Under the pieces are notes generated by a model that was not told where the DNA came from, did not search any database, and worked only from the letters and a program-made list of their open reading frames with translations. Shown here piece after piece: positions 1-8,162 of a DNA stretch of 64,000 bases (the first letter of the stretch is position 1; each line of letters starts with the position of its first letter). The DNA is taken from positions 1 to 64,000 of the forward strand of contig NZ_VIGV01000005.1 of assembly GCF_007858445.1 (NCBI RefSeq). The letters are read 5' to 3'. A program made the translations under genes and the position numbers. Source of the DNA: Tsukamurella sputi. GTDB lineage: Bacteria; Actinomycetota; Actinomycetes; Mycobacteriales; Mycobacteriaceae.

Positions 1-116
1 GGGCTTCCCCGCGTGCGCACACCAGCCACCACCCGAACGACCGCCCACAGCCCGTACGGCCCCACCACGGGGTGGCTCACCCCACCCCCACCCGAAATCT
101 TCGAGGGGGCCAACGA

Positions 117-149
117 CCTGACTGGCCGGTAGTCAGGGATCTTTTTTTT
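117..149 (+). terminator. intrinsic terminator with T-run
   Basis: A perfect 7-bp stem, CCTGACT at 117-123 and AGTCAGG at 131-137, encloses a 7-base loop and is followed within four bases by eight consecutive T at 142-149. Classical U-tailed terminators are uncommon in such GC-rich actinobacteria. It would end a plus-strand transcript entering from the left of the window. Nothing else convincing is seen in 1-318 apart from GC-rich inverted stretches near 60-85. Confidence 0.75.
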
Positions 150-318
150 ACAGGGCGCTCAGAGCTACGGCGATTCCGGCCCTGACCTGCCACTTTGGCG
201 GCTCCGACAACATGGTTCCGGCCCTACTTTCCCGCCGTCGGGAAGTTGATCCGCCGGCCGGGTCCTGTCGCGTCCGCGCGGTACCTATGTCACGTCATCC
301 GCGACAACGGCATGGGGC

Positions 319-699
319 CTACAGAGTGAGGCTGAGCACCGAGGCTGCGGCTGCGAGCACGACACCTCCGCCGAGTACCGAGATCGTCATCCGCGCGCTG
401 TGTGACGGCTCCTGGTTCGCCTCGTCGTACCTGTAGAAGCCGTCGATCCTGTTCTCGATCTCGGACAGGCGGACCTCGATCGTCGCGAACGGCACCGCAA
501 GCGCCTTGAGCTCGCTTTCGGCGTACGACTCTTGGACATGCCGGTGTGCTCGAGCGGCGGCATCGTCGATCATCTCCCAATGCCTGGCAAGGGCTGCTCG
601 GTTCCCCGAGAGCGTGTTGACGTCCCATATCACCCACGTGACACCGAGGAGCTGCAGTATCCCTGCAGCGAGGTACATGGAGCCGACGAGGAGATGCAT
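319..699 (-). CDS. small two-segment membrane protein, unknown
   Basis: I do not recognise this 126-residue protein. It has a hydrophobic N-terminal segment (about residues 7-26, rich in Leu/Ala/Ile), a charged central helix-rich stretch (about 30-95) with many Glu, Arg and Ala, and a second hydrophobic segment at the C-terminus (about 104-126). This suggests a hairpin with both ends in the membrane and a soluble middle. The ATG at 699 is preferred; a second ATG lies 20 bases further in, in the same frame only if residues 1-7 are removed. It sits next to a partial tRNA and has somewhat lower G+C than the rest of the window, so it may belong to an integrated element whose remainder lies to the left. 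Confidence 0.55.
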   Translation of the reverse strand: MHLLVGSMYLAAGILQLLGVTWVIWDVNTLSGNRAALARHWEMIDDAAARAHRHVQESYAESELKALAVPFATIEVRLSEIENRIDGFYRYDEANQEPSHSARMTISVLGGGVVLAAAASVLSLTL

Positions 700-881
700 G
701 GGTCTAGATCATGCAGCACGCGCGCAAGGCTGTTCCAGCTCTGCGCTTATTCGACGCAATTGCCCGGAATCTGCCGCCATACCGAGCCGCCTAGCCGAAT
801 GCATCTCGAGTCGAAACCGGTTATCCCGCAACATCTATGACGCAGTCTCGGCACCCACTGGAACACGTTGTCTCAGAAAGA

Positions 882-913
882 TCAGGCCGCAGGTTCGATT
901 CCTGTCGGGGGCA
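882..913 (+). other. tRNA 3'-end fragment, likely attachment site
   Basis: Positions 889-905 form a T-arm (stem GCAGG/CCTGT around the canonical loop TTCGATT), followed by CGGGGGC and discriminator A at 906-913. The matching 5' acceptor strand, D-arm and anticodon arm are absent upstream, so this is the last third of a tRNA, of a kind common in tRNA-Lys. Site-specific integrases recombine at tRNA 3' ends and leave just such a fragment at one side of the inserted DNA. No integrase is visible inside the window. The 700-880 stretch upstream is AT-richer than its surroundings and holds no gene I can support. Confidence 0.7.
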
Positions 914-916
914 CTC

Positions 917-2494
917 CTACTTCGCGCGTTTGGCGACGGCCGTGACGAAGTCGGTGAGCATCTGCTCCTCCGTATCGGCCGACTGAGCGGTCCCACCCGT
1001 GGCGTCCGCGATCTTCTTCAGCGCCGGCAGGTCGGCGTCCTTGCTGATGCCGACGGTGTGGATGTTCACCGGCCGCGCCGGGTCCACCAGCTTCTTCAGC
1101 TCGGCGACGAGCGTGTCGAGCGTGGTGCCGCCGTTCTTCTCGTTGCCGCCGTCGGTGAGCAGGATCAGCGAGTTCGAGTACGCGGGGTCGAAATCCTTCA
1201 CCGCCTGCCGGTACGCGGCGAGCGTCGTGTCGTAGAGACCCGTGCCGCCGCGCACACGGCCGGGCAGCGAGTTCACACCGTCGAGCAGCGCCTGCCGCTG
1301 CGTCTTGTCGCCGCGCTTGTCGGACAGCCGCGCGGTGGGCACGACCTCGGTCCAGTCCTTGCCGCCGTTCGTCGCGAGCGCGAAGGTCCACAGGCCGACG
1401 GCGTTCGCGTCGGGGATCTGGGTGACGACTTTGGTGAAGCCCGAGGCGAGCATCCCGATGCGGGTGGTGTTGCCGACCTTCTCCTCCATCGAACCCGAGG
1501 TGTCCACCACGACGAGCGCCTTCAGCGGCACCGCCAGCGTGGTGTAGGCCTGCTCGGCGCGTGCGAGCTGCGCGCGGTCGGGGTCGGGGAGCTTCGTCAC
1601 CGCGCCCACGCCGCCCGACGGCGCCTCCGCCAGCCCGGTGCCGCGCAGCCCTTCCCGGGCGAGCGCGGCGAGACCGTCGGACGAGGTGAAGGCCGAGGCG
1701 AGGCGCTTGCCGGCCTCGGTCGCGGCGGGCTGCCGGTCGCCCGTGGCGGTGACGGCCAGCAGCAGCTCGTCGCGCGGGGCGCCGGTCTTCGGGACCACCG
1801 CGGCGAGGTCGCCCTTGTCCTTCTTCGCGGCGAGATAGGCGTACTCCGGGACCACCACGACGCCGCCCTCGGCGGCCGCGGCGCGGACGGGCTCGTCGCT
1901 CACCCGCTTGGCGGCCTGCGCGTAGCCGGCCAGCGCCGCCGTCAGCGCCTGCTGGTCCGCGCCGGGACGCGAGGCCTCGGAGACGCCCGCGATGACGGGC
2001 GTGACCGCGTACGCGGAGTCGGCGGGAACCGCGCGGATGGTGGCCTGCGACATGGCCTCGAGCCAGCTCGCGGGCTGCGGGATCGACGCGCCGGCGAGCA
2101 CGATGGGCGAGCCCGCCACGGGGGTGGTCGGCAGCTCGCGGCCGAGCTGCGCGGAGACCGCGTCGGCGCGGGCGCGCGACGGGGCGAGCCACAGGTCCGC
2201 AGTGCCGCTCGTGAGCCTGCCGGCAGCCTCGCGGTCCGGTGCCTCGGCGACCGCGATCGTCGAGCACTTGTCGGACGCGAGCGCGGCCTGTGCGCGCGCG
2301 GCCGGGGCGAGCGCCGGGTCGGCCATCACGGTGAGGGCGTGCTTCTCTCCGCAGCTGTCGAACCGGCCACCGACGATGGCGACGATCCCGGCGACGAGGA
2401 CCGCGACCAGGCCTGCCCCGAGCAGAAGCCGCGCGAGGTTGCGCCCGCGCGGCTTCTCCGGCGCCGAGTCACCCGGCGCGTAATGACGACCCAT
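917..2494 (-). CDS. membrane-anchored VWA-domain protein
   Basis: A 525-residue protein with a short basic N-terminus and one membrane-spanning segment (about residues 20-43). An extracellular region resembling a substrate-binding protein of the ABC type (about 50-300) follows, then a C-terminal von Willebrand factor A domain starting near residue 325. The MIDAS metal-binding motif DTSGSM is intact (about 328-333), so divalent-metal-dependent ligand binding is expected. Such fused binding-protein/VWA proteins are frequent in actinobacteria and act outside the membrane, but their ligand is not known. It is preceded on the minus strand by the small antitoxin-like gene, 30 bases away, and a purine-rich stretch (AAAGGG) lies before the ATG. 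Confidence 0.85.
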   Translation of the reverse strand: MGRHYAPGDSAPEKPRGRNLARLLLGAGLVAVLVAGIVAIVGGRFDSCGEKHALTVMADPALAPAARAQAALASDKCSTIAVAEAPDREAAGRLTSGTADLWLAPSRARADAVSAQLGRELPTTPVAGSPIVLAGASIPQPASWLEAMSQATIRAVPADSAYAVTPVIAGVSEASRPGADQQALTAALAGYAQAAKRVSDEPVRAAAAEGGVVVVPEYAYLAAKKDKGDLAAVVPKTGAPRDELLLAVTATGDRQPAATEAGKRLASAFTSSDGLAALAREGLRGTGLAEAPSGGVGAVTKLPDPDRAQLARAEQAYTTLAVPLKALVVVDTSGSMEEKVGNTTRIGMLASGFTKVVTQIPDANAVGLWTFALATNGGKDWTEVVPTARLSDKRGDKTQRQALLDGVNSLPGRVRGGTGLYDTTLAAYRQAVKDFDPAYSNSLILLTDGGNEKNGGTTLDTLVAELKKLVDPARPVNIHTVGISKDADLPALKKIADATGGTAQSADTEEQMLTDFVTAVAKRAK

Positions 2495-2524
2495 GAGAGC
2501 AGTGTCGCCCTTTCTGAAGGTGTG

Positions 2525-2740
2525 TTACTGCTGCTGACCCTGAGGACCCTGCTGGTCCTGGGGCCCCTGCTGGCCCTGCTGACCGCCGGCGAACTTCTTC
2601 GCGGCGTCCTGCGCCTTGTCCACCTGCGAGGCGTACTTGCCGCCGGTCTTGTCGTCGATGAAGTCGCCGGCCTTGTCGATGACGCCCGGGTTCTTGCCCA
2701 GCAGTTCCTTGACCTTGGTGATGAGGCTCGTGAAATCCAT
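2525..2740 (-). CDS. Rv0909/MT0933-type antitoxin-like protein
   Basis: A 71-residue protein matching the MT0933-like antitoxin family (Rv0909): a helical N-terminal part with repeated Lys/Asp (about 1-50, including DKAGDFIDDKTGGKY) and a Gln/Gly/Pro-rich tail of short GQQ-type repeats (about 53-71). In M. tuberculosis Rv0909 is paired with the SRPBCC-fold toxin Rv0910; no such gene is adjacent here, so its role may differ. A TAGCCT hexamer (2752-2747 on the minus strand) ends six bases before the ATG, so the transcript is probably leaderless, starting inside the end of the upstream hydrolase gene. Confidence 0.8.
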   Translation of the reverse strand: MDFTSLITKVKELLGKNPGVIDKAGDFIDDKTGGKYASQVDKAQDAAKKFAGGQQGQQGPQDQQGPQGQQQ

Positions 2741-2749
2741 GCAGCCAGG

Positions 2750-3850
2750 CTAGCGGACGGTGGACCACCAGTCGGGCGGACCAGCGACGACGGGACCATC
2801 GGCACCGTCGACCCGGCCGCCCGGCATGGGGATGATCGTGGCGACCCCGGCCTCCTCGGCGGCGGCGAGAAGCCGTTCGACGGGCTCGGACCAGTCGTGG
2901 AAGGCCAGGTTGAAGGTGGCCCAGTGCACCGGCACCAGCGGGGCGCCCGGCTTAGCGATCATCGCGTGGATCGCGACGGCCTCCTCCGGATTGGTGTGCA
3001 CGTCGGGCCACAGCGGGTCGTAGGCGCCGATCGGCAGCAGCGTGAGGTCGAAGGGCCCGAAGTGGTCGCCGACCAGCTTGAACCGCTCGGTGAAGCCGGT
3101 GTCGCCGCCGAAGAAGACGGCGTGCTCCGGGCCCACGAGCGACCACGACGCCCACTGCGTGGAGTTGCGGGTGAGGCCGCGGCCGGAGAAGTGCCGGGCC
3201 TCGGTGCACACCACCTTGAGGCTCTTCCCGCCGCGCTGCAGCACGTGGGCCTGGTCCCAGTCCAGTTCGACGATGCGCTCCTCCGGCACGCCCCAGGCGC
3301 GCAGGTGCCCGCCCACGCCGATCGGCACGCAGAAGGGCACGTCGCGGTCGCGGGTGAGCTCGTCGATCGTGGGCAGGTCGAGGTGGTCGTAATGGTCGTG
3401 GCTGATGATCACCGCATCGATCTCGGGGAGCGCACTCAGCGCGACCGGGACCGGGTGCAGCCGCGCCGGGCCGATGGTCGGCGACGGGGAGACCCGCTCG
3501 CCCCAGACCGGATCGGCGAGGATGCGGAAACCGTCGACCTCGATGAGCACGGACGAGTGCCCGTACCAGGTGACGGCGAGGTCGGAGGCCTGCTCGGGGC
3601 TCGGGTCCGCGGCCAGCGGGATCGGGCCCGACGGTGCGCCCAGGCCGTGCCGGGCGCGCCCCACTACGCCGCGCGCGATCTTGGCCGCGTCGAAGCGCTG
3701 GTGCGGGCTGTCCGGGTCGGTGTTGGTGTAGACGGTGTCGACCTGCGCGCCCATCGACCGCTTGAGGCCGTTGGCGGCGCGGAGCCCGGCGGCGCCGGCG
3801 ATCCCGGCGGCCGCACCCGCGACGAAGGTCGCGGCGGTGCTCAGCCGCAT
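2750..3850 (-). CDS. metallo-beta-lactamase-fold hydrolase (Rv0906 type)
   Basis: A 366-residue protein of the RomA/UlaG/NAPE-PLD-like branch of the metallo-beta-lactamase fold. The metal-binding motif SHDHYDHLD is present near residue 147, with a further ARHFSGRG segment, a GDTGF segment and a late VHWATFN histidine. The N-terminus is hydrophobic and Ala-rich (about 1-25), compatible with a membrane anchor or export signal. Family members cleave phosphodiester, lactone or lactam bonds; the substrate is unknown here. The ATG lies one base past the stop of the enoyl-CoA hydratase gene, so both are probably on one transcript, the same order as echA6-Rv0906 in M. tuberculosis. Confidence 0.88.
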   Translation of the reverse strand: MRLSTAATFVAGAAAGIAGAAGLRAANGLKRSMGAQVDTVYTNTDPDSPHQRFDAAKIARGVVGRARHGLGAPSGPIPLAADPSPEQASDLAVTWYGHSSVLIEVDGFRILADPVWGERVSPSPTIGPARLHPVPVALSALPEIDAVIISHDHYDHLDLPTIDELTRDRDVPFCVPIGVGGHLRAWGVPEERIVELDWDQAHVLQRGGKSLKVVCTEARHFSGRGLTRNSTQWASWSLVGPEHAVFFGGDTGFTERFKLVGDHFGPFDLTLLPIGAYDPLWPDVHTNPEEAVAIHAMIAKPGAPLVPVHWATFNLAFHDWSEPVERLLAAAEEAGVATIIPMPGGRVDGADGPVVAGPPDWWSTVR

Positions 3851-3851
3851 G

Positions 3852-4586
3852 TCAGCGCCCCTGAAAGCGCGGCTCGCGCTTCTCGATCCGGGCCATGATG
3901 GCCTCCTTGAGGTCCTCGGAGTCCCAGACCGCGTGCAGACGGGCCTCCTCGGCCTCGGTCAGCGGTTCGACGGCGACGTCGGACTTGAACAGCGCCTTGT
4001 AGTTCTGCAGCGACAGCGGCGCGAGGCCCGCGATGCCGCGCGCGAACTCCAGCGCCGCCTCGCGGTCGCCGATCGCGTTGGCGAAGCCCAGCTCGGCGAG
4101 CTTCTCGGCGTCGATCTTCTGCGCGGCCATGAGCACGCCGCGGGCGTGGCCGCCGCCGACGAGATCCTCCAGGCGGCGCAGCGTCCACTTGTCGATCGTG
4201 ACGCCCAGTTTGGCCGCGGGGATGGCGATCGTCGCGCTGGGGTCGAGCACGCGCAGGTCGGCGACCATCGCCATCTGCACGCCCGCCCCCACCGCCGGGC
4301 CGTTGAGCGCCGCGACCACGATCTGCTTCATCGCCTCCACCCGGCGGTAGAACCGGATGACCCGCTCCATGAAGCCCTTGTCGAGCACCGCCCCGGACCG
4401 CAGATCCGCCCCCGCGGAGAAGACGGTGCCCTGACCGGTGAGCACGATGACGAAGACCCCGTCGGCCTCCGCGCGATCGAACGCCGCCTCCAGGCCGTCC
4501 ATGATCTCGGGGTTCAGAGCGTTCCGCGCTTCGGGGCGCTGGAACTCGATGACGGCGACCTTCTCCTCCAGCGTGTAACCAATCAT
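3852..4586 (-). CDS. echA6: enoyl-CoA hydratase/isomerase, EchA6-like
   Basis: A 244-residue crotonase-fold protein. Typical family segments are seen: EFQRPEARNALN near the N-terminus, the oxyanion-hole region GQGTVFSAGADLRSG and the ALNGPAVGAGVQMA loop. EchA6 of M. tuberculosis binds long acyl-CoAs and feeds them to mycolic acid synthesis rather than hydrating them; the position next to the Rv0906-type and accD3-type genes supports the same identity. I chose the ATG at 4586 over a TTG at 4595 because a TAGATT hexamer (4599-4594, minus strand) ends seven bases before that ATG, as in a leaderless promoter. It diverges from the flavoprotein gene with only 23 bp between the start codons. Confidence 0.85.
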   Translation of the reverse strand: MIGYTLEEKVAVIEFQRPEARNALNPEIMDGLEAAFDRAEADGVFVIVLTGQGTVFSAGADLRSGAVLDKGFMERVIRFYRRVEAMKQIVVAALNGPAVGAGVQMAMVADLRVLDPSATIAIPAAKLGVTIDKWTLRRLEDLVGGGHARGVLMAAQKIDAEKLAELGFANAIGDREAALEFARGIAGLAPLSLQNYKALFKSDVAVEPLTEAEEARLHAVWDSEDLKEAIMARIEKREPRFQGR

Positions 4587-4593
4587 GGCCCGC

Positions 4594-4603
4594 AATCTAC
4601 GCT
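4594..4603. promoter_or_regulatory. overlapping divergent -10 elements, echA6 / flavoprotein
   Basis: On the minus strand TAGATT (4599-4594) precedes the ATG of echA6 by seven bases. On the plus strand TACGCT (4598-4603) precedes the GTG of the flavoprotein gene by six bases. The two hexamers share the TA at 4598-4599, so both leaderless promoters use the same DNA and can hardly be open together. Confidence 0.6.
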
Positions 4604-4609
4604 ACGGGG

Positions 4610-5707
4610 GTGAAGGATGTCGTCGTGGTCGGTGCTGGCCAGGCCGGGTTGTCGGCCGCCTATTTCCTTCCCAGGTTCGGGATCGACAACTCGATTGTGC
4701 TTGATCACAACTCGGGTCCGGGCGGCGCCTGGCGGCAGCGCTGGCCCTCGCTGACGCTCCGCGCGGCGAACCGCGTGCACGACCTGCCCGGGTGGGGTCT
4801 GCAGGACGCGCTCGGCACCGACTGCGATGACATTCCGGCCTCCACCGGCGTCGCGCAGTACTTCGGCGAGTACGAGAAGCGGTTCGGGATCGACGTGCAC
4901 CGGCCCGCCCACGTCGCCTCGGTCTCGCGGACCGACGGCGGCTTCCTCGTCGCCGGGCACGGCGCGGAGGGCCCCTTCGAGTACCGCACCCGCGCGGTCA
5001 TCAACAGCACCGGCACGTGGGACAGCCCGTTCTGGCCGACCGTGCGCGGCGCCTCGTCGTTCCGCGGGACGCAGCTGCACGCGCACGACTACCGCACCGC
5101 GGAGCCCTTCGCCGGGAAGACGGTGGCCGTGGTCGGCGCGGGCATCACGGCGGTGCAGCTGCTACTGGAGATCGCCGAGGTCGCGGACACGCTGTGGTTC
5201 ACCCGCCGCGAGGTGCAGTGGGACGACACCCCGTTCGACCCGTCGAAGGGCCGCCGGGCGGTCGCGCGCGTCGAGGAGCGGGTGCGGGCGGGCCTGCCGC
5301 CCGGGTCGGTGGTCTCGGTGACCGGCCTGCCGCTGACACCCGCGATGCGCGCCGGCATCGACGCGGGGATCCTGGTCCGGCAGCCCATGTTCCGCGAGCT
5401 CACGCCCGACGGTCCGCTGCTGGCCGACGGCACGCAGGTGGCCGCGGACGTGATCCTGTGGTGCACCGGCTTCCGCTACTCGATGGATCACCTGGCGCCG
5501 CTGAACCTGCGCTCCCCCGGCGGCGGCATCGTCATGACCGGCCGCCTCGCCACTGAGGTCGCCGGCGAGCCGCGGCTGCACCTGCTGGGGTACGGCCCCT
5601 CCGCGTCGACGATCGGGGCGAACCGAGCGGGGCGCGAAGCGGCGCGGGCGATCGCGGAGGTTGTTGGCGAGTCCGGCGGGCCTGGACCGCGCCGGGGGGA
5701 GAACTGA
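4610..5707 (+). CDS. FAD-dependent NAD(P)H oxidoreductase / monooxygenase-like
   Basis: A 365-residue flavoprotein. The FAD-binding Rossmann motif GAGQAGLSAA begins at residue 8, a GGAWRQRWPSL segment of the flavin monooxygenase type follows, and a second dinucleotide fold with GAGITAVQLL lies near residue 175. A CTGF segment before the last FAD-contact strand is also typical. It resembles single-component flavoprotein monooxygenases and related putative oxidoreductases; the substrate cannot be told from sequence. The GTG at 4610 is supported by TACGCT ending six bases upstream. It is divergent from echA6 and convergent with the aldo/keto reductase gene. Confidence 0.85.
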   Translation: MKDVVVVGAGQAGLSAAYFLPRFGIDNSIVLDHNSGPGGAWRQRWPSLTLRAANRVHDLPGWGLQDALGTDCDDIPASTGVAQYFGEYEKRFGIDVHRPAHVASVSRTDGGFLVAGHGAEGPFEYRTRAVINSTGTWDSPFWPTVRGASSFRGTQLHAHDYRTAEPFAGKTVAVVGAGITAVQLLLEIAEVADTLWFTRREVQWDDTPFDPSKGRRAVARVEERVRAGLPPGSVVSVTGLPLTPAMRAGIDAGILVRQPMFRELTPDGPLLADGTQVAADVILWCTGFRYSMDHLAPLNLRSPGGGIVMTGRLATEVAGEPRLHLLGYGPSASTIGANRAGREAARAIAEVVGESGGPGPRRGEN

Positions 5708-5771
5708 CGTGCGGGCGGCTCCCCGACCGTCGAACCCCGGGAACCGCGGAGCGGCCCCGGGGCAACGGCGA

Positions 5772-6596
5772 TCAGCGCAGGTTGAACTCCGCGGGGTTCG
5801 GGCCGATCCGCTTGCCGGAGATCGCGCTGATGCGGGCGACCTCGTCGTCCGACAGTGAGAAACCGAAGACGTCGAAGTTCTCGGCGATGCGCGCGGGGGT
5901 CACCGACTTCGGGATCACGACGTTGCCCAGCTGCAGGTGCCAACGCAGGATCGCCTGCGCCGGGGTCACGCCGTGGGCGGTGGCCACCTCGACGACGGCG
6001 GCGTCGGTGAGCGACTCGCCCTGCCCCAGCGGCGACCACGCCTCGGTGGCGATGCCGTGCTCGGCGTGGAAGGCGCGCAGCTCGTCCTGCGGGAGCCCCG
6101 GGTGCAGCTCGATCTGGTTGACGGCCGGGGTCTCGCCGGTCTCGTCGATCACGCGGCGCAGGTCCTCGACGCGGAAGTTGCTGACGCCGATGGCCTTGGC
6201 CCGCCCCTCGTCGCGGATCCGCTGGAAGGCCTTGAAGGTGTCGACGAAGCGGTCGTACTCGGGCACGGGCCAGTGGATGAGGTAGAGGTCCACGTAGTCG
6301 GTGCCGAGCCGCTCGAGCGAGCCGTCGAAGGCGCGCAGCGTCTCGTCGAATCCCTGGTCCGAGTTCCACAGCTTGGTGGTGAGGAAGACCTCGTCGCGGG
6401 CGAGACCGCTCTCCGCGATCGCGCGGCCCGTGCCCGCCTCGTTCTCGTAGACCTTGGCCGTGTCGATGGACCGGTATCCGACCCGCAGGGCCTCCGCCAC
6501 GGCGTCGCGGGCACCGTCGTCCGGCACCTGCCACACGCCGAAGCCGAGCTGAGGGATCGAGGTTCCGTTATTGAGCTTCACGTTCGGTACGGTCAT
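5772..6596 (-). CDS. aldo/keto reductase
   Basis: A 274-residue NADPH-dependent aldo/keto reductase of the short 2,5-diketo-D-gluconate reductase-like group. It has the N-terminal GFGVWQ, the catalytic tetrad context (Asp and Tyr in SIDTAKVYENE, Lys in FLTTKLW, His in LIHWPVP), the GVSNF and NQIELHP segments, and the C-terminal NADP-binding IPKSV segment. It would reduce aldehydes or ketones in the cytosol. The much longer open frame upstream is spurious; the ATG at 6596 starts the conserved MTVPNVKLN sequence. The gene is divergent from the carboxyltransferase gene, 51 bp apart. Confidence 0.92.
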   Translation of the reverse strand: MTVPNVKLNNGTSIPQLGFGVWQVPDDGARDAVAEALRVGYRSIDTAKVYENEAGTGRAIAESGLARDEVFLTTKLWNSDQGFDETLRAFDGSLERLGTDYVDLYLIHWPVPEYDRFVDTFKAFQRIRDEGRAKAIGVSNFRVEDLRRVIDETGETPAVNQIELHPGLPQDELRAFHAEHGIATEAWSPLGQGESLTDAAVVEVATAHGVTPAQAILRWHLQLGNVVIPKSVTPARIAENFDVFGFSLSDDEVARISAISGKRIGPNPAEFNLR

Positions 6597-6647
6597 GGCC
6601 CGAACAACGCGTCCGCGACGCTCGGTGTTCCCAGTAACCTGAAATCC

Positions 6648-8159
6648 ATGGCGATCACGGCGCAGGACCTCATCGATGCGATCCTCGACCGCGGCACCTT
6701 CACCAGTTGGGACGGCCCCCTCCCGGACGTCATGCCCGACGCGGAGTACGCCGCCGCCCTGGAGCGCGCGCGGGAACGATCCCACCACGACGAGGCGGTG
6801 ATCACCGGCGAGGGACGCATCCGCGGCCAGCGCGTCGCGCTCATCGCGTGCGACTTCGCCTTCCTCGGCGGCTCCATCGGCGTGGCCGCGGCGGAGCGGA
6901 TCGTCACCGCCGTCGAGCGCGCCACCGCCCTGCGGCTGCCGCTGCTGGCGACGCCCACCTCCGGCGGCACACGGATGCAGGAGGGCACCGTCGCCTTCCT
7001 GCAGATGGTCAAGATCTCGGCGGCCGTCACGCTGCACAAGCAGTCGGGCCTGCCGTACCTCGTCTACCTGCGCGATCCCACGATGGGCGGCGTCTTCGCG
7101 TCGTGGGGCTCCCTCGGCCATGTGACGATCGCGGAGCCGGGCGCGCGGATCGGTTTCCTCGGCCCGCGGGTCTACGGGGCCCTGCGCGGCGAGCCCTTCC
7201 CCGACGGGGTGCAGACCGCCGAGCACCTCTTCGAGCGCGGCCTGATCGACGGAGTCGTACCGCTGCGGTTCGTCCGGCTGCTGGCGCACCGCACGCTGCG
7301 GGTCCTCGCCGGCGCGAAAGACGCCGATCCGCTGGCGCCGCACCTGGGCGTGCGCGAGGAACTCGACGCCGCCGACGACGACACCCCCGCGTGGGAATCG
7401 GTGCGGATCAGCCGCGAGCCCGACCGCCCCGGCGTGCGCGCCTTCCTGCGGCACTCGGCGACGGACCGGCTGCCCCTGTCCGGCACGGGCGAGGGCGAGA
7501 CCGACCACACACTGCTGCTCTCGCTGGCCCGGGTCCAGGGCTATCCGTGCGTCGTCGTCGGCCAGGACACGACCCGCGCCGAGGGCGGCGCGCTCCCCCT
7601 GCTCGGCCCGGCGGCGCTGCGCGCGGCCCGGCGCGGCATGCGGCTGGCCGCCGAGCTGAACCTGCCGCTCGTGCTCGTCATCGACACCTGGGGCGCTGCG
7701 CTGTCGCCCGAGGCGGAGGAGGGCGGCCTGGCCGGCGAGGTCGCGCGGAGCCTGTCCGACCTGGTCACCTTGAAGGTCCCGACGGTGTCGGTCCTGCTCG
7801 GCCAGGGCACGGGCGGCGGCGCGCTCGCGATGCTGCCCGCCGACCGGGTGCTGTGCGCGCAGCACGCCTGGCTCGCCCCGCTGCCGCCCGAGGGCGCGAG
7901 TGCGGTGATGTACCGGGACGCGGACCACGCCGCCGAGATGGCGGAGCGCCAGCGGATCCGCTCCGCCGACCTGCTCGCCGACGGCATCGTCGACCGGGTG
8001 ATCCCCGAGCGTCCGGACGCGGCCGAGGAACCGACGGAGTTCTCCCGCCGAGTCGGGCTCGCGGTCAGTGAATCCCTCGCGGAGCTCTCACTCATTCCCG
8101 ACTCGATCCGGATCAGCCGGCGGCTGGACCGTTACCGGTTCCTCGGCGGACGGGCCTGA
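6648..8159 (+). CDS. accD3: acyl-CoA carboxylase carboxyltransferase subunit, AccD3-like
   Basis: A 503-residue protein with two crotonase-type halves, as in carboxyltransferase subunits that combine the alpha- and beta-like domains. In the first half TSGGTRMQEG and FASWGSLGH are seen; in the second, TWGAALSPEAEEGG and LLGQGTGGGALA, the acyl-CoA and biotin contact regions. Length and neighbourhood match AccD3 (Rv0904c), a mycobacterial carboxyltransferase whose substrate is not settled. It needs a biotin-carrying AccA subunit encoded elsewhere. The ATG is preceded by TAACCT ending seven bases upstream, consistent with leaderless expression. Confidence 0.88.
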   Translation: MAITAQDLIDAILDRGTFTSWDGPLPDVMPDAEYAAALERARERSHHDEAVITGEGRIRGQRVALIACDFAFLGGSIGVAAAERIVTAVERATALRLPLLATPTSGGTRMQEGTVAFLQMVKISAAVTLHKQSGLPYLVYLRDPTMGGVFASWGSLGHVTIAEPGARIGFLGPRVYGALRGEPFPDGVQTAEHLFERGLIDGVVPLRFVRLLAHRTLRVLAGAKDADPLAPHLGVREELDAADDDTPAWESVRISREPDRPGVRAFLRHSATDRLPLSGTGEGETDHTLLLSLARVQGYPCVVVGQDTTRAEGGALPLLGPAALRAARRGMRLAAELNLPLVLVIDTWGAALSPEAEEGGLAGEVARSLSDLVTLKVPTVSVLLGQGTGGGALAMLPADRVLCAQHAWLAPLPPEGASAVMYRDADHAAEMAERQRIRSADLLADGIVDRVIPERPDAAEEPTEFSRRVGLAVSESLAELSLIPDSIRISRRLDRYRFLGGRA

Positions 8160-8162
8160 CCC

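Noticed and set aside
841-913. Complete tRNA gene
   Set aside because: No 5' acceptor strand, D-arm or anticodon arm can be folded with the 3' part.
506-3898. Very long plus-strand open frame opposite the VWA, antitoxin and hydrolase genes (1130 codons)
   Set aside because: It is antisense to well-supported genes, Arg/Gly/Val-rich as expected from a GC-rich shadow frame, and has no recognisable domain.
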